DNA of 64,000 nucleotides, taken from positions 62,001 to 126,000 of the forward strand of contig NZ_OBDR01000002.1 of assembly GCF_900215215.1 (NCBI RefSeq), written 5' to 3'. Below are positions 33,966 through 42,827 of this stretch, in pieces. This stretch comes from Methanohalophilus euhalobius. Its GTDB lineage: Archaea; Halobacteriota; Methanosarcinia; Methanosarcinales; Methanosarcinaceae. Every line of letters begins with the position of its first letter. Position 1 is the stretch's first letter. The notes beneath the pieces are model-generated. The model searched no databases and was not told the DNA's origin. It saw only the letters and a list, made by a program, of their open reading frames with translations. The translations under genes and the position numbers were made by a program.

Positions 33966-34983
33966 AACAGTGATTTCGACAAAGGACAACAAACAGGTGA
34001 TATACATTCCTGAGAAGTGTATCGGCTGTGGAACTTGTGTCATGGTGTGTCCAAAAGAGACACTGGTCATCGGTTCAGTCGGGCCGGTTGCCAGAGGACT
34101 CATCGACAAAGAGTTCCTGGAGATCAGACCGAACACATGTATAACATGTGGAATGTGTTCCAAAGTTTGTCCTACAGGTGCTCTTGAAATGAGAGAAGAC
34201 GGAAAGCCAGTCGAGGAAAAAACCTTCCTCATAAATGCTATTAAACCAACCACTGTCAATGATGATTGTGTACACTGCGGACTTTGCGAGCAGGTATGTC
34301 CACAGGGTTGCATCGAAGTGGATCAGTGGCTTTCCAACGATAATGAAGCAAAAATCGATGGTACAACAACAATCAATCAGGAATGCTGCGTGCATTGTGG
34401 ATGGTGTGAATCCGTTTGTCCGGTTGATGCCATAGAAGTGGAGAAACCATTTGAAGGAACTTGGTTCAGGGACGAGAATGTCTGCCAGGCGTGCCGTACC
34501 TGTGTGGATGTATGCCCATGCAATGCATTATTCAATCCGGAGTGGAAAGCCGGGGAACGTGTTGACAAAGTAGCCCAGAGGCCGGATGCATGTATCTACT
34601 GTGGAGCATGCGCAGTTTCCTGTCCAGTACAGGCAATTGATGTCAGGAAAACTGCAATTACAGCTGAAATGGAAAAGAAGAAAGTATTCGAGAAAAAACT
34701 CCTCGACAAACCTTCCCCCGAGCCAACACTTACTTCCAAACTTGTCACCGACGAATATGACTGTCTTGGCTGCGGAAACTGTGTAATTGTCTGTCCTGTG
34801 AATGCCTATGCAAACAAAGAACTTGCTGCGGGGCACCTCAATAACATGGATGAAAAAGCATTGCTGGAAGTCAAGAACGGAGCAGTTAATATAATTGATC
34901 AGGACGTTTGTGGCTCCTGTGGCGCATGTGCCATGATCTGCCCGACAAACGCTATATGGCTGGAGAAGAGAGAGGTGGAATAA
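33958..34983 (+). CDS. fmdF: Formylmethanofuran dehydrogenase polyferredoxin subunit F
   Basis: A 341-residue polyferredoxin with eight CxxCxxCxxxC motifs (CIGCGTCVMVC, CITCGMCSKVC, CVHCGLCEQVC, CVHCGWCESVC, CQACRTCVDVC, CIYCGACAVSC, CLGCGNCVIVC, CGSCGACAMIC), so up to eight [4Fe-4S] clusters. It carries electrons to and from the FmdB active site. The preferred start is ATG 33958, overlapping the fmdE stop; the longer frame from 33883 runs inside fmdE. The fmdA start follows its stop immediately. Confidence 0.95.
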   Translation: MNETVISTKDNKQVIYIPEKCIGCGTCVMVCPKETLVIGSVGPVARGLIDKEFLEIRPNTCITCGMCSKVCPTGALEMREDGKPVEEKTFLINAIKPTTVNDDCVHCGLCEQVCPQGCIEVDQWLSNDNEAKIDGTTTINQECCVHCGWCESVCPVDAIEVEKPFEGTWFRDENVCQACRTCVDVCPCNALFNPEWKAGERVDKVAQRPDACIYCGACAVSCPVQAIDVRKTAITAEMEKKKVFEKKLLDKPSPEPTLTSKLVTDEYDCLGCGNCVIVCPVNAYANKELAAGHLNNMDEKALLEVKNGAVNIIDQDVCGSCGACAMICPTNAIWLEKREVE

Positions 34984-34984
34984 T

Positions 34985-36742
34985 ATGGCAGCTACTATTG
35001 CAATAAAAAATGGACATGTTTTTGATCCCCTCAATGAGATAAATGGGGACATCATGGACATCTATATCAAGGACGGAAAAGTAGTCCCTGAATTATCTGA
35101 TGCGGAAATGAAAAACGCAAAGGTCGTTGATGCCACTGGTAAAACTGTAATGCCAGGCGGTGTGGATTCACACACCCATATTGCGGGTGCCAAAGTAAAC
35201 TCCGGCCGTCTGATGCGGCCAGAGGACAGTTATAAGTGGAATCGTCCAAAGACCTCAATAACCCATGGCGGAACCGGGGAAACCGTACCTTCTGTATATC
35301 TTGAAGGATATGAGTATGCCCAGATGGGATATACAACAGCTTTTGAAGCTGCAGTCCCGCCTATGGAAGCACGTCACACCCATGAAGAGATGCATTCCAT
35401 CCCAATGCTTGACATGGGAGGATACCTTGTTCTTGGTAACAACTGGTTCATGATGCGCTATCTCAAGGAAGGCGATCTCGAAAAGGCTGCTGCATATGTG
35501 GCCTGGATGATGAGGACACACAAGACCTATGGTATAAAATGTGTGAACCCTGCCGGTGTGGAGAACTGGGGATGGGGTAAGAATGTCAAATCCCTGGATG
35601 AGACCAACATCCATTTTGAAATTACACCAAGGGAAATCATCGAAGGACTTACCGAAGTCAATGAAATGCTCGGTATTCCTATGCCAGTACACCTGCACGC
35701 CAACAATCTGGGTCATCCGGGATGTTATGAAACAACAAAGGAATCCCTTACCATTCCATCAAAAGTCAAACCCAATCAGGATATGGGAGTAGAATGGGCA
35801 GAAACCAAGATCGATCCTACAAAGGATAAATCCATCTACCTGACTCACTTGCAATTCAATGCTTTTGGCGGAACATCCTGGAGAGACTTTGAATCCGGTG
35901 TGAAGGATATTACAGATTATGTTAACAGTCAGGACCATGTGGTAATTGACAGTGGTAGTGTACCTTTCGGTGAAGCCACATGTATGACCGGTGACGGTCC
36001 GTCTATTCATGATATCGCAGTCCTTACAGGCGGTAAATGGTCCAACTGTGATGTAGAACTTGAATGTGGTTCCGGTGTATGCCCGTTCACATATCTTAAG
36101 AGCAACCCCGTACACAGTGTCCAGTGGGCAATGGGACTTGAATCTCTGCTTCTGATCGATGATCCATGGAAGACCATCATGACAACCGATAATCCTAACG
36201 GTGGACCATTCACCAAATATCCGAATGTCATGACCTGGTTGATGTCAGAGGCTTACAGGAATGAAACATTCAACGAAGTCCACAAATGGGCAAATGACAG
36301 AAGTACACTCGGTGGTGTCAGCCGTGAACTGTCGCTCTATGACATTGCAACCATTACCCGTGCCACTCCTGCAAAGACCAATGGTATGGCACACAGGAAA
36401 GGAAGTCTTGCTGTTGGAGCAGATGGTGATGTAACCATTTATGATATCGATCCAACCAGGTTGGACGTTACAGCCAACTACAATGACCTGCTCACCAAAT
36501 TCAGGTATGCCGATTATACTGTCAAGGGTGGAGAAATTGTAGCCCATAACGGCGAGATAATGTCGATTCCCGAAAGAAGGACCTACTACAGTGACATAAA
36601 GGTCGATGCAAACGAGGAAAAGAAGATGCTTGAGGACGTGAAGGATTGGTTCAGGTACTACACCCTTGGTTTCGAGAACTATCCGACACCTGAGAAATAC
36701 CTCGTCAACCCAACCCCCATCAATGTAAACATGGAGAAGTGA
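34985..36742 (+). CDS. fmdA: Formylmethanofuran dehydrogenase subunit A
   Basis: A 585-residue amidohydrolase-type subunit that transfers the formyl group between formate and methanofuran at a dinuclear metal centre, after formate is made in FmdB and passes through a tunnel. GGVDSHTHIAGA holds His63 and His65; the Lys in YGIKCVNPAGVENWGWG is in the position of the carboxylated metal-bridging Lys; VHLHANNLGHPG supplies further His ligands and TTDNPNGGPF the catalytic Asp. The length fits FwdA/FmdA. It lies third in the operon, 4 bases before fmdC. Confidence 0.96.
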   Translation: MAATIAIKNGHVFDPLNEINGDIMDIYIKDGKVVPELSDAEMKNAKVVDATGKTVMPGGVDSHTHIAGAKVNSGRLMRPEDSYKWNRPKTSITHGGTGETVPSVYLEGYEYAQMGYTTAFEAAVPPMEARHTHEEMHSIPMLDMGGYLVLGNNWFMMRYLKEGDLEKAAAYVAWMMRTHKTYGIKCVNPAGVENWGWGKNVKSLDETNIHFEITPREIIEGLTEVNEMLGIPMPVHLHANNLGHPGCYETTKESLTIPSKVKPNQDMGVEWAETKIDPTKDKSIYLTHLQFNAFGGTSWRDFESGVKDITDYVNSQDHVVIDSGSVPFGEATCMTGDGPSIHDIAVLTGGKWSNCDVELECGSGVCPFTYLKSNPVHSVQWAMGLESLLLIDDPWKTIMTTDNPNGGPFTKYPNVMTWLMSEAYRNETFNEVHKWANDRSTLGGVSRELSLYDIATITRATPAKTNGMAHRKGSLAVGADGDVTIYDIDPTRLDVTANYNDLLTKFRYADYTVKGGEIVAHNGEIMSIPERRTYYSDIKVDANEEKKMLEDVKDWFRYYTLGFENYPTPEKYLVNPTPINVNMEK

Positions 36743-36746
36743 TGTC

Positions 36747-37556
36747 ATGACAGAGGTAGTACTTACACCAAACACTGAAATTGATATTAAGATCGAAGCC
36801 GATGTAATCAAACCAGATGAGTTTGCAGGCAAGAGCAAGGAAGAAATTGAGCAGTTGATTGTCTGGCAGGGACCGGACAAATTGCCCTTGAAGAATTTCT
36901 TTGATGTGAAAGGTCAGGGTGGAAGCTCTGCTGAAGAGACTTCCATTGTGATTAAAGGGGATGTAGCCCGCGTAAAAATGATCGGAGCGGAAATGACCGC
37001 CGGTAAGATCACTATACAGGGTTCCATCGGCCTGAAAGTCGGAGCTGAGATGAAAGGCGGCGAAATTGTCGTAGAAGGGGATGCAGATTCCTGGGCAGGA
37101 ACCGAGATGAAAGGCGGTTTGCTCCATGTAAAGGGCAACACAGTCGATCACCTGGGATGTGCCTACCGCGGCAGCTGGAAAGGAATGACCGGTGGTCGTA
37201 TCGTTGTTGACGGAAATGCCCAGAGCCAGATCGGCGGAGGATTAACTGGTGGCGAGATCATCGTTAACGGTAATGCCGAAAATTTCTGTGGTATACGCCA
37301 GTCCGGTGGTCTTATTGTCATCAGAGGAAATGCTATACGTGCAATTGGTGCCGAAATGAGCGGTGGGACAATTGTGGTCGAAGGCCATATTACCAATTTC
37401 ACTCCCGGTATGCAGTATGAAGACGAGCAATATGATCTCTGTTTCGAAGACATCGAATGTGGCGGAGTATTCAAAAGATTCACAGGTGACTTTGCCATAT
37501 CCAAAAAACCAAAAGGGATCCTGTATGCTGGCAAGGAAGCAAACCTGGAACTCTGA
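36747..37556 (+). CDS. fmdC: Formylmethanofuran dehydrogenase subunit C
   Basis: A 269-residue subunit with a right-handed beta-helix related to the C-terminal domain of glutamate synthase. Repeats of the type GAEMKGGEIVVEGDADSWAG and GGGLTGGEIIVNGNAENFCG run from about residue 75 to 215. It holds subunits A and B together in the complex. The length is typical. The next gene, fmdD, starts 9 bases later with AGGTGAT as ribosome site. Confidence 0.95.
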   Translation: MTEVVLTPNTEIDIKIEADVIKPDEFAGKSKEEIEQLIVWQGPDKLPLKNFFDVKGQGGSSAEETSIVIKGDVARVKMIGAEMTAGKITIQGSIGLKVGAEMKGGEIVVEGDADSWAGTEMKGGLLHVKGNTVDHLGCAYRGSWKGMTGGRIVVDGNAQSQIGGGLTGGEIIVNGNAENFCGIRQSGGLIVIRGNAIRAIGAEMSGGTIVVEGHITNFTPGMQYEDEQYDLCFEDIECGGVFKRFTGDFAISKKPKGILYAGKEANLEL

Positions 37557-37565
37557 GGTGATATT

Positions 37566-37955
37566 ATGAAAGCATTACTAAATACCGGAAGTACAATTTA
37601 CGAAGGACAATTTGCCAAGGGTGGCGAAAAATATTCTGAAGGTTACATGAAGGAATGTGCCCTGTGCTGGATCTCCCCCTTAGATTTTGAAGAACTGGGA
37701 TGTCCTGAAAAGGTTAAAGTAACCAGCATGGATGGTAAACATACCGTAGCTGTATACACAAGATGCACTGACAGGGTAATGTGCGGTAACATATTCATGC
37801 CCCGTGCTATCTGGTCCAATGTGGTAATCGACCCACACACCTTCTCCACAGGATCACCGATCTACAAGGGAAGTCCTGTAGATATAGAACCCACTGACGA
37901 GGAGGTTCTTACAGCCGAGGATATTGTATTGAAAGTATATGCAGGAGGTAAGTGA
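37566..37955 (+). CDS. fmdD: Formylmethanofuran dehydrogenase subunit D
   Basis: A 129-residue subunit of the molybdopterin-dinucleotide-binding fold that completes the cofactor pocket with FmdB. CALCWISPLDFEELGCPEKV and VKVTSMDGKHTVAVYTRC are typical of the beta-barrel that caps the pterin. The start follows GAGGTGATATT. Separate D and B genes are the rule in methanogens; the two together equal the catalytic subunit of bacterial formate dehydrogenases. Confidence 0.93.
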   Translation: MKALLNTGSTIYEGQFAKGGEKYSEGYMKECALCWISPLDFEELGCPEKVKVTSMDGKHTVAVYTRCTDRVMCGNIFMPRAIWSNVVIDPHTFSTGSPIYKGSPVDIEPTDEEVLTAEDIVLKVYAGGK

Positions 37956-37956
37956 A

Positions 37957-39264
37957 ATGTTCAAGAACATATTCTGTCCCGTCTGTGGTGCTTCTTGTGA
38001 TGATGTACAGGTTGAACTGAAAGATAACAGCATCACTGTCAAGAACGCATGTAAGATGGGCAATGCAAAGTTCCAGGAGGTCGTAAGCGACCACCGTATC
38101 AAAAAACCCATGGTAAAAAAAGATGGGGAATTCGTGGAAGTCAGCTGGGAAGAAGCCCTGACAAAGGCCGCAGAAATTCTCGCAGCATCTAGAAAACCCA
38201 TGCTCTTTATAGGAAGTGAAACCTCCTGCGAAGCCCAGGAAGTTGGTCTGCATATAGGCGAATATCTTGGTGGAACAGTAGACTCCAATGCGACAATCTG
38301 TCACGGCCCAACTGTAATGGGTATCCAGGAAGCAGGATGTGCCGCAGCAACTGCGGGTACAAAAAAGAACCGCAGTGACGTAAGCATCTACTGGGGTACC
38401 AACCCACTGGAATCCATGCCCAGGCATATGTCCAAGTATGGTATTTTCCCCAGAGGTTACTGGACCAAGAGAGGACGTTTCGACAGGAAAGTTATTACTG
38501 TAGATCCAAGAAGAACCCCTACAGCCGATGCTTCAGACCTTCATGTCCAGCTCAATCCCAACAGTGACTATGAACTGTTCAATGCTCTTTTGACAATCCT
38601 TAACGGCAAAGAGCCTCACCATTCCGTTGAAAAAGTAACCGGTGTTCCGATTGCTGTCATGGAAGAAATGGCGGACATGATTCTCGATGCCAACTTTGCC
38701 AGTTTCTCCGTTGGTCTGGGTGTAAGTTCATCATATGGAAAACACCGCAACATCGAAATGGCGCTTAACGTGGTCAAAGAACTGAACAACAACCACGGTA
38801 CTAAAGCCAGTATCGGTGCCCTTCGTGGTCACTGCAATGTTGCAGGATTCAACATGGTTGCATCCTATCTCTACGGTTATCCCTTCGGTCTTGATTTCAC
38901 ACGCGGCTACCCCAGATACAACCCCGGTGAAACCACCTGTGTGGATATTCTCAGGGAAAAGGACACGGATGCGGCAATGGTTGTAGGTGCCGACCTTATG
39001 GCACATACTCCGGCAGACTGTGCATCCTATCTTGCAGAAATTCCAATGGTATGCATAGACATTGCTCCAGGCCCAACACCAACTGCAGCTGATGTAATAC
39101 TGCCTGGTGTAATTGATGCCATGGAATGTGACGGTACATTCTACAGGCTGGACAACGTGTCTGTCTATTTCAAACCCTTTACTTCCTCTCCCTTTGACTT
39201 CACAGAAAGCAATGAGGATACCCTCAAACAACTCTTTGCGAAGATAAAGGAAATGAAGAGTTAA
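37957..39264 (+). CDS. fmdB: Formylmethanofuran dehydrogenase catalytic subunit B (molybdenum type)
   Basis: A 435-residue molybdopterin oxidoreductase that reduces CO2 to formate. The N-terminal Cys7, Cys10, Cys14 and Cys32 (CPVCGASC and KNACKMG) bind a [4Fe-4S] cluster, and Cys115 in NATICHGPTV is the probable metal ligand, a cysteine rather than selenocysteine. GVSSSYGKHRNIEMALNVV and PGPTPTAADVILPG bind the pterin dinucleotides. GGAGGTAAGTGAA before ATG 37957 gives the start. The order E-F-A-C-D-B matches the molybdenum operon of Methanosarcina, not the tungsten operon. Confidence 0.95.
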   Translation: MFKNIFCPVCGASCDDVQVELKDNSITVKNACKMGNAKFQEVVSDHRIKKPMVKKDGEFVEVSWEEALTKAAEILAASRKPMLFIGSETSCEAQEVGLHIGEYLGGTVDSNATICHGPTVMGIQEAGCAAATAGTKKNRSDVSIYWGTNPLESMPRHMSKYGIFPRGYWTKRGRFDRKVITVDPRRTPTADASDLHVQLNPNSDYELFNALLTILNGKEPHHSVEKVTGVPIAVMEEMADMILDANFASFSVGLGVSSSYGKHRNIEMALNVVKELNNNHGTKASIGALRGHCNVAGFNMVASYLYGYPFGLDFTRGYPRYNPGETTCVDILREKDTDAAMVVGADLMAHTPADCASYLAEIPMVCIDIAPGPTPTAADVILPGVIDAMECDGTFYRLDNVSVYFKPFTSSPFDFTESNEDTLKQLFAKIKEMKS

Positions 39265-39266
39265 GC

Positions 39267-40037
39267 ATGAGTAAAGCAGACTGGCACTTCGATAAGAAAC
39301 CGGATACAGAGATTACGTGGAAAGAGGAGGAGCGGGATACTACCGCTCCTTATATTCCCATCCAGTGTATCGAAGTGAAAGGAGATGCTTCTCCAAAAGA
39401 GATCAGTGTAGATGTTGTTATTGAGAAAATGTATGAAGTATTCCTCAATGGCAACTTCATATCTTCTTTTTTGGCAAGCCCCCGACAACTTAAGGAAATG
39501 GCTGCAGGTCACCTCATATGTGAAGGACATATTGAAAATATTGACCAGATCATTTCTATTGTTATAGATAAAAATAAGTTGTTCTGCAAAACAAAACCAT
39601 CATCCTTAGATAAGACCACTCCTAACCCTGAAATGAAGGTCAAAAGCAGTACCCTGTTCGATCTTATCGACTACATTTTTGAAAAGGGCAAGATCTGGAG
39701 GCGTACCGGTGGTGCCCATTCGACTGTAATCGCAACATCTAAAGGAGAAATCCTCACATTTTGTGAGGATGTCAGCCGGGCATCAGCAGTTGATAAAGCA
39801 ATCGGTAAAGCTGCAATGGGGGGTGTGGAACTTGATAACTGCATAATGGCAACTTCTGGCAGATTGTCCGTTACAATGGTAGGAAAAGGCGTCAATGCCA
39901 GAATTCCCCTCATGGTAAGTAAAGCTGCACCAATGGATAAGGGAATCAGGCTCGCAAGACAAAATAATATGACGCTTGTGGGATTTGCACGCAGGCCCAA
40001 TCTTTACATCTATTCCAATCCTGAGCGATTGATCTAA
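39267..40037 (+). CDS. FdhD-like protein lacking the catalytic CxxC
   Basis: A 256-residue homolog of FdhD, the sulfurtransferase that hands sulfur from a cysteine desulfurase to the molybdenum cofactor of formate dehydrogenases. FdhD blocks are present: FLASPRQLKEMAAGHLICEG, RRTGGAHSTVIAT at 145-157, SRASAVDKAIGKAAMGG, TSGRLSVTMV and APMDKGIRLARQNNMTLVGF. The CxxC loop that normally lies about 20 residues before RTGG is missing; the segment reads PNPEMKVKSSTLFDL. Two bases separate it from fmdB, so it is cotranscribed with it and probably matures or inserts its cofactor by a changed mechanism. Confidence 0.85.
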   Translation: MSKADWHFDKKPDTEITWKEEERDTTAPYIPIQCIEVKGDASPKEISVDVVIEKMYEVFLNGNFISSFLASPRQLKEMAAGHLICEGHIENIDQIISIVIDKNKLFCKTKPSSLDKTTPNPEMKVKSSTLFDLIDYIFEKGKIWRRTGGAHSTVIATSKGEILTFCEDVSRASAVDKAIGKAAMGGVELDNCIMATSGRLSVTMVGKGVNARIPLMVSKAAPMDKGIRLARQNNMTLVGFARRPNLYIYSNPERLI

Positions 40038-40046
40038 GGATAATAT

Positions 40047-40820
40047 TTACTGAACAAAAGATATCTTTGTACCACAATTTCTGTGAAGCTGCTTTGTCCC
40101 GCCAGCCTGGCTAACTATTCTTAACATTGTTGGTGCATCATCAATTCTTGTACCCATTACAGCAGTAAAGCCTTCCTCAAAGAAAGGTTCTGGATACAGG
40201 GGAGTAGTAGGTCCAAGCAGAATCGCGTTAGATGCCTGGCTTACTGATTCCATCAAAGGACCAAGGGAGTTGTTCAAAAGAGTGGTACCTGTGATTATAG
40301 CAACATCTGATGATGCTATTGTTTCTTTCAGCTCTTCCTCGGGTACAATGGTTATCCTTTCATCTTTTATTGGCCTTTTTTCCGCCACATAAAGGGTTGA
40401 GGCTTTTTTTAGTATACCGGGAATCATGGGGGCAAAATGGCCCACCATTGCTACCCTGTCATTATTTTTAATAATATCCAATACACTGGTATCTGACGAT
40501 TCGTAAGAAGAAATCTCTTCCCCGGTTTTTTTGATGAAAGCATTGAGTGCACTGGTCGCAACTGTTCGTTTTAGGGAATTGGATGATTTACCCATCTCAA
40601 GAACCCGGGGCAAAGGGTTATTATGAATTTTACCTGCGGATGAAAGGATTTCACAATGGGCTGATTGAGGAATCTGAGTTGCAGCAACACCGCCGTGGAT
40701 ACCAATTCTGGCACCACTGTAAACCACTCCCAGAGATATTTCATCTACAATGCTTTCAGGAAAAGTATCAGCATTTTCTTTAGCAAGCCTGTCAATCAAT
40801 CCGGTTAGTATATCACCCAT
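40047..40820 (-). CDS. DUF364/DUF4213 protein, putative metal-chelation domain
   Basis: A 257-residue protein of the DUF364 family, annotated elsewhere as a putative heavy-metal chelation domain. The N-terminal part has VVYSGARIGIHGGVAATQIP; the C-terminal Rossmann-like part has VAMVGHFAPMIPGIL, DVAIITGTTLLNNSLGPL and AILLGPTTPLYPEPFF and ends FGTRI-like TAVMGTRIDDAPTML. It is convergent with the FdhD-like gene and lies 9 bases after the ModD-like gene, with which it forms an operon. A molybdenum or tungsten role is inferred from this context only. Confidence 0.8.
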   Translation of the reverse strand: MGDILTGLIDRLAKENADTFPESIVDEISLGVVYSGARIGIHGGVAATQIPQSAHCEILSSAGKIHNNPLPRVLEMGKSSNSLKRTVATSALNAFIKKTGEEISSYESSDTSVLDIIKNNDRVAMVGHFAPMIPGILKKASTLYVAEKRPIKDERITIVPEEELKETIASSDVAIITGTTLLNNSLGPLMESVSQASNAILLGPTTPLYPEPFFEEGFTAVMGTRIDDAPTMLRIVSQAGGTKQLHRNCGTKISFVQ

Positions 40821-40829
40821 TGGAACACC

Positions 40830-41621
40830 TCAAATTCTTTCAATTCTGGTGGTCAGATCAAGAGGTTGAGCATAATAAGGTGCAGTGGAGACAATAATAT
40901 CCACATAAGGAGCATATTGCGGAATCTCATCCGATTTAATACCACCCACAGCAATCTCAAGGCCGGGATTTATTGTTTTAAGTTTGGTAACAAGCACAGC
41001 CATTTCTTCGGGAGAATAATGATCAAGTAACAGGACATCGGCAATTTCAGCGTATTTGAGTGCTTCGTCATTATCACGTGGTTCTATTTCTATTTTTTTC
41101 ACTGCCTTGAGATTCTCAAAAGAATCTGCCACATCCAGATGGTTCTGTGTCACAAGAATGGAATCACTCAAGGAATTACGGTGGTGAGTTCCTCCGGCTA
41201 CCTTTACTGCCTTTAATTCGTATTTCCTGAATCCCGGATGGGTTTTGCGACTTGTGGCAATCATTATATCGGGATTTTCTTTTCTTGCAGCCTCTACGAA
41301 ATTATGAGTCCGCGCTGCAATCGCACATACTATTGAAAGGAAAGTCTGAGAGACACGCCAGAGTTTGAACAATATTCTGAGGTTTCCTTGTGCGGAGAAT
41401 ATTACAGCCCCTCCTTCGAAATATTCACCGTTCTCAACCCTGTAGGTCACATCCAGTCCTTTGTTTTTGTAGAATTGTTCCAGATCATCAGCACATGCTC
41501 CAATTCCCTCATCCCGTGACAGAATGTTCAGGGTACCTCCACCATTTATCTGAAGCAATTCTGTGGTTTCATCCCCGTAAGGACAGTCTTCCTGCAAGTA
41601 ATGTTCAAAATTCTCTATCAT
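40830..41621 (-). CDS. modD: ModD-like protein (nicotinate-nucleotide pyrophosphorylase homolog)
   Basis: A 263-residue relative of quinolinate phosphoribosyltransferase. EDCPYGDETTELLQING is the ModD version of the N-terminal motif, ATSRKTHPGFRKYELKAV is the phosphate-binding region, and GGTHHRNSLSDSILVTQNH holds the conserved His-Arg block. The family is found next to molybdate transport genes and named ModD, but its reaction is not known; NadC itself would have TRKTTPGLR and different N-terminal residues. It is first in a two-gene operon facing the fmd genes. Confidence 0.85.
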   Translation of the reverse strand: MIENFEHYLQEDCPYGDETTELLQINGGGTLNILSRDEGIGACADDLEQFYKNKGLDVTYRVENGEYFEGGAVIFSAQGNLRILFKLWRVSQTFLSIVCAIAARTHNFVEAARKENPDIMIATSRKTHPGFRKYELKAVKVAGGTHHRNSLSDSILVTQNHLDVADSFENLKAVKKIEIEPRDNDEALKYAEIADVLLLDHYSPEEMAVLVTKLKTINPGLEIAVGGIKSDEIPQYAPYVDIIVSTAPYYAQPLDLTTRIERI

Positions 41622-41926
41622 ACTAAACCAACCTTTAATTTACGCCAGCCTTTCAAATCCTAAGTGTATAAAAGTTCCTGGACATCCCTCATTTTGCCAG
41701 CTGCATAGAATATAACACTTTCCGAATAGAATAAAAAGGTTTGGAGACTACCGATAAATGATGCATGTAACGATTTTTAAGAGAGGTAACATCTATTCGG
41801 CCAGTGTTTTTTCCGACAGAGACAATCGGCTATTTCCTATGCGTTATGTACATACATACATATCAATAAAAAGCTATCGATCTAAAACCCGACAGTTTGA
41901 TATTGGGATAAATTAATTTCAGGAAT
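41622..41926. other. Intergenic region, divergent promoters
   Basis: A 305-base gap between the divergent modD-like and nif3-like genes. It is AT-rich and contains TATGTACATA and repeated TACATACATACATA near 41848-41860. No open frame, RNA gene or clear hairpin was seen; it presumably holds both promoters. Confidence 0.4.
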
Positions 41927-42667
41927 ATGAACCTTTCAGAAATTGTCAGAAAATTGGAAGTAATTGCACCTCCTGAACTTGCAGAAGATTTTGATGAAGG
42001 CAGGATTGGATTGACGCTGGACCTGAAAAATGAAGTTAATCGAATAGCTGTGGCCCTGGATCCTACTGAATATACGCTTAGCCGGGCAGCAGATATTGGA
42101 GCAGACCTGCTTATTACACACCATACCCTATTATTCCATTCGATTAATTCAATATCCTGCAAGCTGGCCACAAACCTGAAGATCGCGCTGGATAACAATA
42201 TTTCCCTCTATGCAATGCATACCAACTATGACCGCGCAGAAGGAGGAGTGAATGACATTCTTGCTGAAAAGCTGGGTCTTAAAAATATTGAGAAACTGGA
42301 CATGGGATGTATAGGAGAAATGGATCCTGTCTCGAAGGATGTTTTCATCAATCACGTGTGCAGGTCCCTGAACACCCATGTACAATACGTCGGTGAAAAA
42401 GAGATGATTTCCAAAGTTATGGTCTTCGGTGGGAGTGGATTTAAAGGACCTTTTCTTGATATTGCTAATTCAATGGAGGTAGATGCCTATGTGTCCTCCG
42501 AACTCAAACATGATGTGATCCGCAGTTTTACAGATATGCTGCTGGTGGATGCAACCCATTATGCCACCGAAAATCCTGCAATGCAAGCACTTGCAACCCG
42601 TTTGGAAAATGACCTGGGTATCGACACCGAATTTATTGACCACAATCCCCTGATACGCACTTCCTGA
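41927..42667 (+). CDS. Nif3-like dinuclear metal-centre protein
   Basis: A 246-residue protein of the Nif3/DUF34 family. DLLITHHTLLFHSINSI holds the His-His metal site, and LYAMHTNYDRAEGGVND supplies His and Asp ligands. The C-terminal block TDMLLVDATHYATENPAM contains the last His/Glu pair. Members form toroidal hexamers with two metals per subunit; the substrate is unsettled, and the name GTP cyclohydrolase 1 type 2 is not well founded. The following 49-codon gene is probably cotranscribed. Confidence 0.9.
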   Translation: MNLSEIVRKLEVIAPPELAEDFDEGRIGLTLDLKNEVNRIAVALDPTEYTLSRAADIGADLLITHHTLLFHSINSISCKLATNLKIALDNNISLYAMHTNYDRAEGGVNDILAEKLGLKNIEKLDMGCIGEMDPVSKDVFINHVCRSLNTHVQYVGEKEMISKVMVFGGSGFKGPFLDIANSMEVDAYVSSELKHDVIRSFTDMLLVDATHYATENPAMQALATRLENDLGIDTEFIDHNPLIRTS

Positions 42668-42676
42668 AGTGATAAT

Positions 42677-42826
42677 ATGGGTTCAGATGAAATATCGGAT
42701 GATGAACTGGAAAACATGCTTGCAGAATCATCCAGAAAAAGGGATCGCAAACACCGGGGATTTGGTGGATACGAGCGCAATAAGATATACAGGGGTGCCG
42801 AGGTAAAGGACAAAAAGGAAGACTGA
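42677..42826 (+). CDS. Small basic/acidic protein of 49 residues, unknown function
   Basis: GAAGTGATAAT precedes an ATG 9 bases after the nif3-like stop. The 49 codons read MGSDEISDDELENMLAES, then SRKRDRKHRGFGGYERNK and IYRGAEVKDKKED. The acidic first half would be a short helix, and the second half is a basic, Gly-rich, probably flexible segment. No metal or membrane motif. The close spacing and the ribosome site support a real gene cotranscribed with nif3; it meets the Trm56 gene tail to tail with one base between. Confidence 0.65.
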   Translation: MGSDEISDDELENMLAESSRKRDRKHRGFGGYERNKIYRGAEVKDKKED

Positions 42827-42827
42827 A

